Positions 1 to 7,414 of a DNA stretch of 14,621 nucleotides are shown here, one piece after another. Under the pieces are notes generated by a model. The model searched no databases and had not been told where the DNA came from. It saw nothing but the letters and a program-made list of their open reading frames with translations. Position numbers and translations under genes: made by a program. The DNA comes from DASUFI01 sp036274635 (lineage in GTDB: Bacteria > Planctomycetota > B15-G4). The first letter of the stretch is position 1. Each line of letters starts with the position of its first letter. Where the stretch lies: the NCBI GenBank assembly GCA_036274635.1, contig DASUFI010000305.1:1-14621 (forward strand), given 5' to 3'.

Positions 1-1
1 A

Positions 2-1249
<1,248 letters not shown>

Positions 1250-1272
1250 GCACCAGGACTTGACGCCTCCGC

Positions 1273-1318
1273 GGGGGCGCGGCCGCGAGCTCCGTCGGCC
1301 GCGCCCCCACGTCTTTTT
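1273..1318 (+). terminator. Rho-independent terminator after aceA
   Basis: A perfect 13-bp inverted repeat (GGGGGCGCGGCCG at 1273-1285 and CGGCCGCGCCCCC at 1296-1308) encloses a 10-nt loop. It is followed by ACGTCTTTTTG with five consecutive T. It begins 24 bases after the aceA stop codon, as expected for an intrinsic terminator. Confidence 0.88.
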
Positions 1319-1612
1319 GCCAATGGCTCCGCTTGGCCGTGGTGGATACGTGCAGCGTCGCCGCCACGCGCCGCCCACGACCAGCCATGCCCTGCGATGT
1401 CGTCGACCTTGGTCTGGACATCGAGGGGAGTCTTCAGCGGGTGCCGTTCCGCTCCACGCGCGTGTGAGCGGGGCTGGGCAGCGCATGCGGACGAACGCCC
1501 CTGGATGCCTGCCGGCTGCGGCGGGCGGCGCGTGGCGGGCGGCAGGGTTCTCGCCGGGGGTAGCGCGTCTAGGAAGCTGCGGGGGTGTGCGCTAGCGTGT
1601 TCGGTCCCTTCT
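1319..1612. other. Intergenic region without a supported gene
   Basis: Almost 300 bases lie between the aceA terminator and the ribosome binding site of the FKBP gene. The open frames here resemble no protein family and look like GC-rich chance frames. One inverted repeat is visible: CGATGTC at 1395-1401 and GACATCG at 1417-1423, with an inner ACC-TT-GGT, giving a short stem-loop. The promoter of the FKBP gene should lie here, but I see no convincing -35/-10 pair. Confidence 0.5.
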
Positions 1613-1625
1613 GAGGAGGCTTTCC

Positions 1626-2474
1626 ATGCGCGCCCTGCTTGCAATGGCTGTGCTGGCCCCGTTCGCACTGGCGCAGGACACCGGCGCCGCGCCCAAGCCG
1701 ATGCCCAAGGCCGAGCAGCTCACCCCGCCCAACCCGCTGCCCGGCGCCCCGCTGCCCAAGGACGCGACGTGGCAGACCACGGCCAGCGGCCTGCGCTGGG
1801 TCGTGCTGGAGAAGGGCGACGAGAAGGCCGCGACCCCGGGCATCGACGCGATCGTCACCGTGTCCTACGCCGGCTGGCTCGAGAGCGGCACGCTGTTCGA
1901 TGAGACCAAGGCCGGCAGCCCGCCCATCACGTTCGCGCTCACGCGCGTGATCAAGGGCTGGACCGAGGGGCTGCAGCTCATGCACCCGGGCGACAAGGTC
2001 AAGCTCCACATCCCGTGGCAGCTGGCGTACGGCGAGAAGGGCAGCCCGCCGCAGATCCCGGCGTATGCCAACCTGATCTTCGACGTCCAGCTGGTCTCGT
2101 TCATCTCGCCGCCGCCCTTCGCGATGCCCGCGGATGCGGACCTCAAGACCACGGCGTCGGGCCTGCGCTACCAGGTCATCACGCCCGGCACGGGCAGGGC
2201 GCCGGAGGCCACGGACACGGTCACGGTGAACTACGCCGGCTGGCTCACGGACGGCAAGCTCTTCGACAGCTCGTATACGAAGGGCAAGCCGGCGACCTTC
2301 CCGCTCAACGGCGTGATCAAGGGCTGGACCGAGGGCGTGCAGCTCATGCAGGAGGGCGCGATCTACAAATTCGTGATCCCGGCGAGCCTGGCCTACGGCT
2401 CGCAGGGCAGAGGCCCCATTCCCCCGGACGCAACGCTGGTCTTCCAGATCGAGCTGGTCAAGGTCGGAGCCTGA
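1626..2474 (+). CDS. Exported tandem-FKBP peptidyl-prolyl isomerase
   Basis: The predicted role is folding of exported proteins by cis-trans isomerisation of Xaa-Pro bonds in the periplasm or cell envelope. The 282-residue product starts with a signal peptide (about residues 1-16, cleavage after ALA before QDTG) and a proline-rich linker. Two complete FKBP_C domains follow, at about 49-160 and 172-281. Each keeps the active-site pattern: in domain 1 Y81, F91-D92, F103, V108-I109, W112 and Y135; in domain 2 Y203, F213-D214, F225, V230-I231, W234 and Y257. Both domains carry VIKGWTEG and LAYG. Each is introduced by a TTASGLR motif, as expected for an internal duplication. The start is set by GAGGAGG at 1613-1619, six bases before the ATG, and by the signal peptide. 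Two FKBP domains in tandem without the FkpA/Mip dimerisation region is less usual. The gene converges on btuD with only 10 bases between stop codons. Confidence 0.93.
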   Translation: MRALLAMAVLAPFALAQDTGAAPKPMPKAEQLTPPNPLPGAPLPKDATWQTTASGLRWVVLEKGDEKAATPGIDAIVTVSYAGWLESGTLFDETKAGSPPITFALTRVIKGWTEGLQLMHPGDKVKLHIPWQLAYGEKGSPPQIPAYANLIFDVQLVSFISPPPFAMPADADLKTTASGLRYQVITPGTGRAPEATDTVTVNYAGWLTDGKLFDSSYTKGKPATFPLNGVIKGWTEGVQLMQEGAIYKFVIPASLAYGSQGRGPIPPDATLVFQIELVKVGA

Positions 2475-2484
2475 GCGGGCGGCT

Positions 2485-3270
2485 TCAGCGCGGCGGGCCC
2501 ATCCACGGCAGCACGAAGGGCGCGCCGTCGGGCAGCGTGCCGAAGTGCAGGTGCGGGCCGTAGACCGGCTCGAGCACCTCGCGCCGCAGCACCTGGGCTG
2601 GTGAGCCCAGCGCGGCCAAGCGGCCCTCGTGCAGCAGGGCCACGCGCGTGGCGAACTGGCTGGCCAGGTTGGCGTCGTGGGTGACGACCAGCACCGCGCG
2701 ACCCTCGCGCGCGAGGCGCGCGAGCAGGTCGAAGACGCGCAGCTGGTGGTACAGGTCGAGCGCGGCGGTGGGTTCGTCGACCAGCAGGCGCGGGGCCTGC
2801 TGCGCCAGGGCGCGCGCGACGAGCACGCGCTGGCGCTGGCCGCCGGAGAGATCGGTCATCGGGCGGGACGAGAGCTCGGAGACCTCCGCGGCGGCCAGCG
2901 CGGCGCGCACGGCGTCGTGGTCGGAGGCCGTCGCGCCGCGCCAGCGGTCGATGTGCGCGTAGCGGCCGGCGAGGACGAAGGCCTGCACGGTGGTCTCGGG
3001 CAGCGTGGCCAGCGCCTGCGGCACCACCGCGAGGCGACGCGCGCGCTCGCGCGGCGGCAGCGCGTCGAGCGGCCCGCCGTCGAGGCGCACCTGCCCGCGC
3101 TGGGGCGCGAGCAGGCCGGCGAAGAGACGGAGCAGCGTGCTCTTGCCCGAGCCGTTCGGTCCCACCACCACGAGCAGCTCGCCGTCCTGCAGCGCGAGGT
3201 CCACGCCCTGCACGGCGTGCACGTCGCCCTCGTAGGCGAAGTGCAGTCCTTCGGCGGCGAGGGCGCTCAC
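2485..3270 (-). CDS. btuD: Vitamin B12 ABC transporter ATP-binding protein
   Basis: This is the cytoplasmic ATPase that powers import through the permease encoded just upstream. In the 261-residue product all nucleotide-binding motifs are present: Walker A GPNGSGKST (37-45), Q-loop Q85, signature LSGGQRQR (141-148), Walker B LLVDEP (162-167) and the switch histidine H198 in VVTHD. Length and the DEPTAALDLYHQL region fit the FecE/BtuD/FhuC group that serves vitamin B12 and iron chelates. The GTG start at 3270 overlaps the permease stop codon in a GTGA, so translation is probably coupled; a GTG one codon upstream is an alternative. Substrate assignment rests on the cobalamin riboswitch in front of the operon, not on the ATPase itself, since haemin or siderophore ATPases look alike. 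The reading frame continues far upstream of this start across the permease gene, but that part is a shadow. Confidence 0.9.
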   Translation of the reverse strand: MSALAAEGLHFAYEGDVHAVQGVDLALQDGELLVVVGPNGSGKSTLLRLFAGLLAPQRGQVRLDGGPLDALPPRERARRLAVVPQALATLPETTVQAFVLAGRYAHIDRWRGATASDHDAVRAALAAAEVSELSSRPMTDLSGGQRQRVLVARALAQQAPRLLVDEPTAALDLYHQLRVFDLLARLAREGRAVLVVTHDANLASQFATRVALLHEGRLAALGSPAQVLRREVLEPVYGPHLHFGTLPDGAPFVLPWMGPPR

Positions 3271-4334
3271 CACGTGTCCAGCTCCCGCCGGTGCGACAGC
3301 AGCAAGCCCAGGAAGAAGGGGCCGCCCACCAGCGACATGGCCACGCCGGGCGGCAGCGCGCGGTCGCCCAGCAGCGCGCGCTGCAGGGTGTCGATGCCCA
3401 GCAGGAAGCACGCGCCCAGCAGCGCGGAGAGCGGCAGCAGCGCCTTGTGCGAGCGCACCGAGAGCAGGCGCACGAGGTGCGGGCAGACCAGGCCCACGAA
3501 GGCGATCTGCCCCGAGACGGCCACGGCCGCCGCGGCGGCGAGCGACGAGGCCAGCACCACGATGCGCCGCACGCGCGCGGTGTGCACGCCCAGGGCGCGC
3601 GCGTCCTCCTCGCCGGCCGCGAGCAGGTCCAGCTCCCAGGCCACGAAGGGCACGGCCGCGCAGGCCACGGCCAGGCCCGCCCACACCGTGAGCGCGTGCT
3701 GCGGAGCGCGGTCGTCCAGCGAGCCGAAGGTCCAGGCCAGGATCGCGCGCGACACCTCCCAGTCGGCCAGCACCAGCGCGGAGATCAGCGCGAGGAGGCC
3801 GGCGAGGCAGGTGTTCACCGCGAGCCCCAGCAGCAGCAGCGCCGGCACCGAGACGCGCCCGCCCGCGCCGGCCAGCAGCACGACGAGGCTCACGATGCCC
3901 GCCGCCCCGAGGAAGCCGGCCGCCGGCACCAGCACGGAGGCGCCGCCCGCGAGGACCGAGAGCAGCAGCGGCCCGTAGCCGCCCAGCGCGAGGATGGCCA
4001 GCGTCGCGCCCAGCGAGGCGCCGCTGGTCACGCCCAGCACCGAAGGCGACGCGAGCGGGTTGCGGAAGAGCCCCTGCAGCAGCGCGCCCGAGAGCGAGAG
4101 GGCCGCGCCGACGCCCGCGGTCGTGAGCGCGCGCCACAGACGCAGCTCGATGATGGTCTGCGTCGTGCCCGGCAACGGTGGTCCGGCGCCCAACGCCGCC
4201 AGCACGCCGCGCAGCAGCGTCGACAGGTCGTGGCCCCCGGCGACGCCGGTGCTGAGCGACCAGACCAGCAGCAGCGGCAGCGCGACCAGCAGCAGCAGGC
4301 CCAGCAGCGCGGGCGGGAGACGCCGGCGGCTCAC
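3267..4334 (-). CDS. btuC: Vitamin B12 ABC transporter permease (FecCD family)
   Basis: This inner-membrane channel subunit has 355 residues and many hydrophobic segments, consistent with the ten-helix BtuC/FecCD fold. Family hallmarks are RLWRAL (65-70), LLQGLFRNPLASPSVLGVTS (85-104), SGQIAFVGLVCPHLVR (274-289, the loop facing the ATPase) and LPPGV followed by GGPFFLGLL (328-345). The GTG start at 4334 overlaps the stop codon of the binding-protein gene in GTGA. The gene's own stop overlaps the ATPase start in the same way, so all three proteins should be made in a coupled manner. Vitamin B12 is the likely substrate because a cobalamin riboswitch precedes the operon; by sequence alone an iron-chelate permease would be equally possible. 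Confidence 0.9.
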   Translation of the reverse strand: MSRRRLPPALLGLLLLVALPLLLVWSLSTGVAGGHDLSTLLRGVLAALGAGPPLPGTTQTIIELRLWRALTTAGVGAALSLSGALLQGLFRNPLASPSVLGVTSGASLGATLAILALGGYGPLLLSVLAGGASVLVPAAGFLGAAGIVSLVVLLAGAGGRVSVPALLLLGLAVNTCLAGLLALISALVLADWEVSRAILAWTFGSLDDRAPQHALTVWAGLAVACAAVPFVAWELDLLAAGEEDARALGVHTARVRRIVVLASSLAAAAAVAVSGQIAFVGLVCPHLVRLLSVRSHKALLPLSALLGACFLLGIDTLQRALLGDRALPPGVAMSLVGGPFFLGLLLSHRRELDTW

Positions 4335-5308
4335 GGTGGCGCCTGCGCCAGCTGCGCGTCGAGCCGCCGCGCCAGCTCCTCGGCCGCCGTCACGATGTGC
4401 TGGCTGTTGGTCGAGAACAGCCAGCCTGGCAGCGCGACGATCAGCCCGCGGCGCCGCGCGCGCAGGCCGGCGAGCGCGGGATCGCTCCCGACCAGCCGCG
4501 CGGTGCCCCCGAGCTCGTTGGGGTCGTCCGAGCCGGGCACGACGACCACGTCCGGGTCCAGCACCAGCAGGTCCTCGAAGTCGAAGCGCGTGTGGCCCGG
4601 CCGGTCCGCGGCGGCATTGACGAGGCCGGCGAGGGCCAGCCAGTCATCGGCGGTGGTGCCGGAGCCGGCCACCCACCCGCCCGTCCCGCCGTTGGTGTAG
4701 GCCAGAGCGCGCAGCCCCGTGCGCGCCCCGGGCGCCGCGGCCAGCGCAGCGATGCGTGCGTCGAGCTCGGCGACGAGCTGCTCGCCCCGCGCCTCCTCAC
4801 CCAGCGCGCGCGCCAGCAGCCGCCACGTCGACCGTACGTCGACCAGTCGCTCGAGGCGGCCGATGGTGAGCACCGGCACGCCGGCGGCCAGCAGACGCTG
4901 GCGCGCCTCCAGCTCGCTCCAGCGGTCGGCCACCACGAGGTCGGGCTGCAGCGCGAGCACGGCCTCGGCCGCGAAGACGTGGAAGGTGGGCCGCGCGAGG
5001 TACGGGTCGCCCGGCTCGCGGTGGCCGGAGTAGTCGCGCATCTGGTCCGGCAGGCCGGCGAGCCGCGCGGGCGGCAGCAGCTCGCACAGCAGGTCACCCA
5101 GGCCCGCGGCGCTGGCGACCACGCGCTGCGGCGGCGCGGAGAGGGTCAGCGTGCCGCCGTCGGGCAGTTCCAGCTCGCGCGGGAAGCCGGCGGTCGCCCC
5201 GGCGGACGACGCCGACGCGGCGGGTGCGGCCGGAGCCGACGCCTCCCCGCCCGGACCGCAGCGGGCGAGCACCAGCGCCAGCAGCGCGGCGCCTCTCGAG
5301 ATGATCAT
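4331..5308 (-). CDS. btuF: Vitamin B12-binding lipoprotein (BtuF-like)
   Basis: This is the predicted substrate-binding protein that captures cobalamin outside the inner membrane and delivers it to BtuC. From the ATG at 5308 the product has 325 residues. It starts MIISRGAALLALVLARC, a lipoprotein signal with the lipidated cysteine at residue 17. Arg at the -1 position of the lipobox is atypical, since Gly or Ala is usual. A low-complexity Ala/Ser linker (about 22-42) precedes the binding domain. The pattern RVVASAAGLGDLLCEL (62-77), QPDLVVADRW (121-130) and LDPDVVVVPG (250-259) is that of the two-lobed BtuF/FepB fold. The start is decided by AAGGTG at 5315-5320, six bases before the ATG; an in-frame start further upstream at 5353 would overlap the riboswitch. 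First gene of the btuFCD operon. Confidence 0.86.
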   Translation of the reverse strand: MIISRGAALLALVLARCGPGGEASAPAAPAASASSAGATAGFPRELELPDGGTLTLSAPPQRVVASAAGLGDLLCELLPPARLAGLPDQMRDYSGHREPGDPYLARPTFHVFAAEAVLALQPDLVVADRWSELEARQRLLAAGVPVLTIGRLERLVDVRSTWRLLARALGEEARGEQLVAELDARIAALAAAPGARTGLRALAYTNGGTGGWVAGSGTTADDWLALAGLVNAAADRPGHTRFDFEDLLVLDPDVVVVPGSDDPNELGGTARLVGSDPALAGLRARRRGLIVALPGWLFSTNSQHIVTAAEELARRLDAQLAQAPP

Positions 5309-5337
5309 CGCGAACACCTTGCAGCCGAAGGATCGCG
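5309..5337 (-). promoter_or_regulatory. Hairpin sequestering the btuF ribosome binding site
   Basis: Directly before the btuF ATG the RNA can fold as CGCGA-U-CCUU-CGGCUGC-AAGG-UGU-UCGCG. An outer 5-bp stem pairs 5333-5337 with 5309-5313, and an inner 4-bp stem pairs CCUU with the AAGG of the Shine-Dalgarno sequence (5317-5320). This would hide the ribosome binding site, so control is probably at translation. The outer stem shares bases 5335-5337 with the closing stem proposed for the riboswitch, so the two may compete. Confidence 0.6.
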
Positions 5338-5454
5338 CGGCAGGCACGGGCATCCCGACTCGCGCCGGCCGATGCCGACGCTCACGGTTGCGGGCCAGTC
5401 CCGGTTTCCCACCGGGTTCCCCCGTGCGCGCCCGGTTGCCCGGGCGTGCCGCGC
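5335..5454 (-). promoter_or_regulatory. Cobalamin (AdoCbl) riboswitch
   Basis: On the minus strand the leader of btuF contains the conserved cobalamin aptamer core in order. GGGAACCCGGTGGGAAACCG (5402-5421) includes the P5 hairpin CCCGGU/ACCGGG. It is followed by CUGGCCCGCAACCGUGAGC (about 5380-5398), matching the CCCGCnACnGUnA core. A P6-like hairpin GCGUCGG/CCGGCGC comes next, then a slightly divergent B12 box, AGTCGGGATGCCCGTGCC, followed by TGCC. Closing stems can form between GGCACG (5445-5450) and CGTGCC (5343-5348), and between GCGC (5451-5454) and GCGC (5335-5338); a CCCGG-GCAA-CCGGG hairpin lies inside. The family binds adenosylcobalamin or related corrinoids and usually shuts off B12 uptake and synthesis genes when the cofactor is plentiful. 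It defines the substrate of the transporter downstream. Confidence 0.9.
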
Positions 5455-5490
5455 TTGGTTTGTCAGGCGCGGCCAGGCCGCGCGCGGACG

Positions 5491-5519
5491 TGGATACCGC
5501 GAGCGGCGCGGCAAGTCAA
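5491..5519 (-). promoter_or_regulatory. Sigma70-like promoter of the btuFCD operon
   Basis: On the minus strand TTGACT (5514-5519) and TATCCA (5491-5496) are separated by exactly 17 bases. Transcription would start near 5484, about 30 bases before the riboswitch aptamer. The predicted 5' end lies on a palindrome GCGCGGCC-A-GGCCGCGC (5467-5483), which could fold at the very start of the transcript or bind a regulator. Confidence 0.6.
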
Positions 5520-5595
5520 CGCGCGAGGCTCAGGCGGCCGGCGAAGACGCGTTCCGGAGCGGCACACGGCCTCCCGCCGCGACCCGAAACGGCGC

Positions 5596-5636
5596 GGGCC
5601 GGAGCGGCGCGCCGCGGGGCGGCACCGCTCCGGCCC
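5596..5636 (-). terminator. Probable terminator after the dehydrogenase gene
   Basis: A perfect 12-bp inverted repeat, GGGCCGGAGCGG (5596-5607) and CCGCTCCGGCCC (5625-5636), surrounds a 17-nt GC-rich loop 18 bases after the stop of the gene ending at 5655. On the minus strand the stem is followed by GCGCCGTTTCGG. The T run is short, so termination efficiency is uncertain. It insulates the B12 operon from the upstream gene. Confidence 0.6.
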
Positions 5637-5654
5637 GTTCGACCGGCGCTCGCG

Positions 5655-7211
5655 TCAGGGCGTGAGCGCGCGCAGGCCGTTGGTCAGGGACACGCCCTTG
5701 ACCGCGGCCGCATCCATGAAGGCGCCCTGGAACACGATCGTGGTGGCGCTGGGAACCAGCGGCCACGACGGCCACGCGAGCTGCAGCTCGCCGTTGGCGT
5801 CGGAGACGACGGCCACGAGCGCCACGAGGGGCACCGCAACCACGATGCCGCCCTTGAAGGAGGCCGAGCCCTCCGACAGCGACACGAACAGCGCCCCCGG
5901 GGCCGACGGCGCGATGTCGCGCATGTTCAGCGCGCCGGCCGAGCCGGTCTGCAGCGTGCCCTCGCCCCACAGGACCGGCTTGCCGTTCACGCCGGCCAGC
6001 GCGTGACCGAGGCCGGTGAACGGACCCTCGGGCACCATCTTGAAGATCTCGCCCGTGCCCGTGGCGCCACCCTGGTCGCACACGTAGAGCTCGCCGTCGT
6101 TGTCCTCGCCGAAGGACGTGATCGAGTTGAGGCTCAGGCCGCCGCCGGGAGCCAGCTCCGCGGTGCGCTCGGTCACGGTGGCCGTCACGCCGTCGTAGAC
6201 GAGCGACCACACCTGCGCGGTGCAGTAGTCCGCGAAGAAGTAGATGCCGTTCCAGTCGGGCAGCGCGGGGCCGCGGTAGACGTAGCCACCGGTGACGGAG
6301 CACTTGCCGCCGCCGTGACCGTAGTCGTGGATGGGCAGCGTCAGCGCGGCATCGTTGCAGACGCAGCCGGACAGGCCGGTGCAGGAGAAGCCCTCCATGC
6401 AGCGCCAGCCGTAGTTGTGCCCGCCGCTGGCGAACGGCTCGAAGTCGATCTCCTCGTGAGCGTCCTGGCCCACATCGCCGATCCACAGGTCGCCCGTCTC
6501 GCGGTCGAAGCTCCAGCGCCACGGGTTGCGCACACCGATGTCCCAGATGCTCTGCACGTAGTTGGCGTCGCCGAAGAAGGGGTTGTCCGTGGGGATGCTG
6601 CCGTCGTCGTTGAGGCGGTGCATCTTGCCCCACATCACGTTCGTCGCCTGGGCGTTGCCGCCGGCCACGTGACCCGTGCCGGTGTCGTTGAAGTTGCCGC
6701 CGTCGCCGAGGCCCAGGTACAGCTTGCCGTCCGGCCCGAAGCGGATGTTGCCGCCGTTGTGGTTGTCCTGCGGGTCCGCGATGCTCGTGAAGATGGGCAG
6801 ACCGCTGTTCGGATCGGCCGTGTCGGCGTCGAGGGCGGTGTAGCGCTCGATGATGGTGGGCGAGCCCGCCAGGTTCGACGTGTAGTCGACGTAGAAGAAG
6901 TGGTTGTTGGCGTAGTCGGGGTGGAAGGCGAGGCCCAGCAGGCCGCGCTCGTTGCCCGTGGTGTTCACCTTGCCCGTGAGGTCGAGGAAGGGCAGCGCGT
7001 TCTTCACGCCGGCCTTGAAGATCTGGATGCTCGGCGTGGCCTTCTGCTGCACGACGAAGAGGCGCGTGTCGTCGCCGGGCGCCTGCCCCACCCACAGGGG
7101 CTTGTTGACGCTGCCAGCCACCTTGATCGTGTTCAGCGGCGTCGGCGTCTGCGCCGGCAGGGCGGTGCAGAGCGCGCCGAGGGCGAGCGCGGACAGGAGC
7201 GGAATCCTCAT
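5655..7211 (-). CDS. Exported PQQ-type glucose/sorbosone dehydrogenase
   Basis: A 518-residue exported protein of the GSDH/HIPL (aldose sugar dehydrogenase) family: a six-bladed beta-propeller that, in studied members, oxidises sugars with bound PQQ. A signal peptide (1-20, cleavage after LPA) precedes the propeller (about 25-393). Family marks are ERGLLGLAFHPDY (88-100), HNGG with H151 as the probable catalytic base, and GVRNPWRWSFD (226-236), whose R228-N229 pair matches the PQQ-binding Arg-Asn of soluble glucose dehydrogenase. A cysteine-rich stretch (C271, C277, C283, C285, C304, C330) resembles the HIPL1 subgroup and suggests disulphides. Residues about 395-518 form an extra beta-rich domain (FKGG, TNGL, terminal TP), shared with the protein at the right end of the window. 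The ATG has GGAG eight bases upstream. The true substrate cannot be read from the sequence, and PQQ dependence is inferred. Confidence 0.88.
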   Translation of the reverse strand: MRIPLLSALALGALCTALPAQTPTPLNTIKVAGSVNKPLWVGQAPGDDTRLFVVQQKATPSIQIFKAGVKNALPFLDLTGKVNTTGNERGLLGLAFHPDYANNHFFYVDYTSNLAGSPTIIERYTALDADTADPNSGLPIFTSIADPQDNHNGGNIRFGPDGKLYLGLGDGGNFNDTGTGHVAGGNAQATNVMWGKMHRLNDDGSIPTDNPFFGDANYVQSIWDIGVRNPWRWSFDRETGDLWIGDVGQDAHEEIDFEPFASGGHNYGWRCMEGFSCTGLSGCVCNDAALTLPIHDYGHGGGKCSVTGGYVYRGPALPDWNGIYFFADYCTAQVWSLVYDGVTATVTERTAELAPGGGLSLNSITSFGEDNDGELYVCDQGGATGTGEIFKMVPEGPFTGLGHALAGVNGKPVLWGEGTLQTGSAGALNMRDIAPSAPGALFVSLSEGSASFKGGIVVAVPLVALVAVVSDANGELQLAWPSWPLVPSATTIVFQGAFMDAAAVKGVSLTNGLRALTP

Positions 7212-7288
7212 GCTGTGAGCTCCGAGGTTGAGCGGGAGTTGGACGACAGCCGGAGGGGGGCCGGCCGCTTGGGAGAAGGAGTTCGGCG

Positions 7289-7297
7289 ACTATACCA
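7289..7297 (-). promoter_or_regulatory. Possible extended -10 promoter for the dehydrogenase gene
   Basis: On the minus strand TGGTATAGT (TATAGT at 7289-7294, TG at 7296-7297) forms an extended -10 element about 75 bases before the ATG at 7211. This is an AT-rich island in an otherwise very GC-rich region. No recognisable -35 hexamer lies 17 bases upstream, which is tolerable for extended -10 promoters. Confidence 0.4.
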
Positions 7298-7383
7298 CTG
7301 CGTCCCGAAGGGGTCGGGTCGCCACGCGAACTGCCGTCGCGCCCCCAAGGATACGTCGCGCGAGCGCGCCGCGCTCGGCGGGT

Positions 7384-7413
7384 GCGCCCGGGATTCCGCG
7401 CCGGTCCGGGCGC
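7384..7413 (-). terminator. Hairpin directly after the porin stop codon
   Basis: An 8-bp inverted repeat, GCGCCCGG (7384-7391) and CCGGGCGC (7406-7413), lies next to the stop codon of the porin gene. There is no T run after it on the minus strand, so it may end transcription weakly or only protect the 3' end of the mRNA. Confidence 0.3.
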
Positions 7414-7414
7414 C

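Noticed and set aside
1395..1423. Stem-loop in the aceA-FKBP gap as a small RNA
   Set aside because: A 7-bp inverted repeat with no promoter or terminator of its own is too weak to call an RNA gene.
1397..1903. Open frame in the aceA-FKBP gap running into the FKBP gene
   Set aside because: No ribosome binding site or family resemblance, and it overlaps the FKBP coding sequence in another frame.
2461..2500. Bidirectional terminator between the FKBP gene and btuD
   Set aside because: The 10-base gap and its flanks show no strong inverted repeat or T run.
2485..4137. Long minus-strand frame extending the ATPase N-terminus by about 290 residues
   Set aside because: Only the last 261 residues show ABC motifs; the extension is out of frame over the btuC gene and is Arg/Gly/Ala-rich noise. 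The GTG at 3270 in the GTGA overlap is the sensible start.
3291..4700. 469-codon + strand frame antisense to btuC and btuF
   Set aside because: Low-complexity Gln/Arg/His composition without any recognisable domain; opposite to clear genes.
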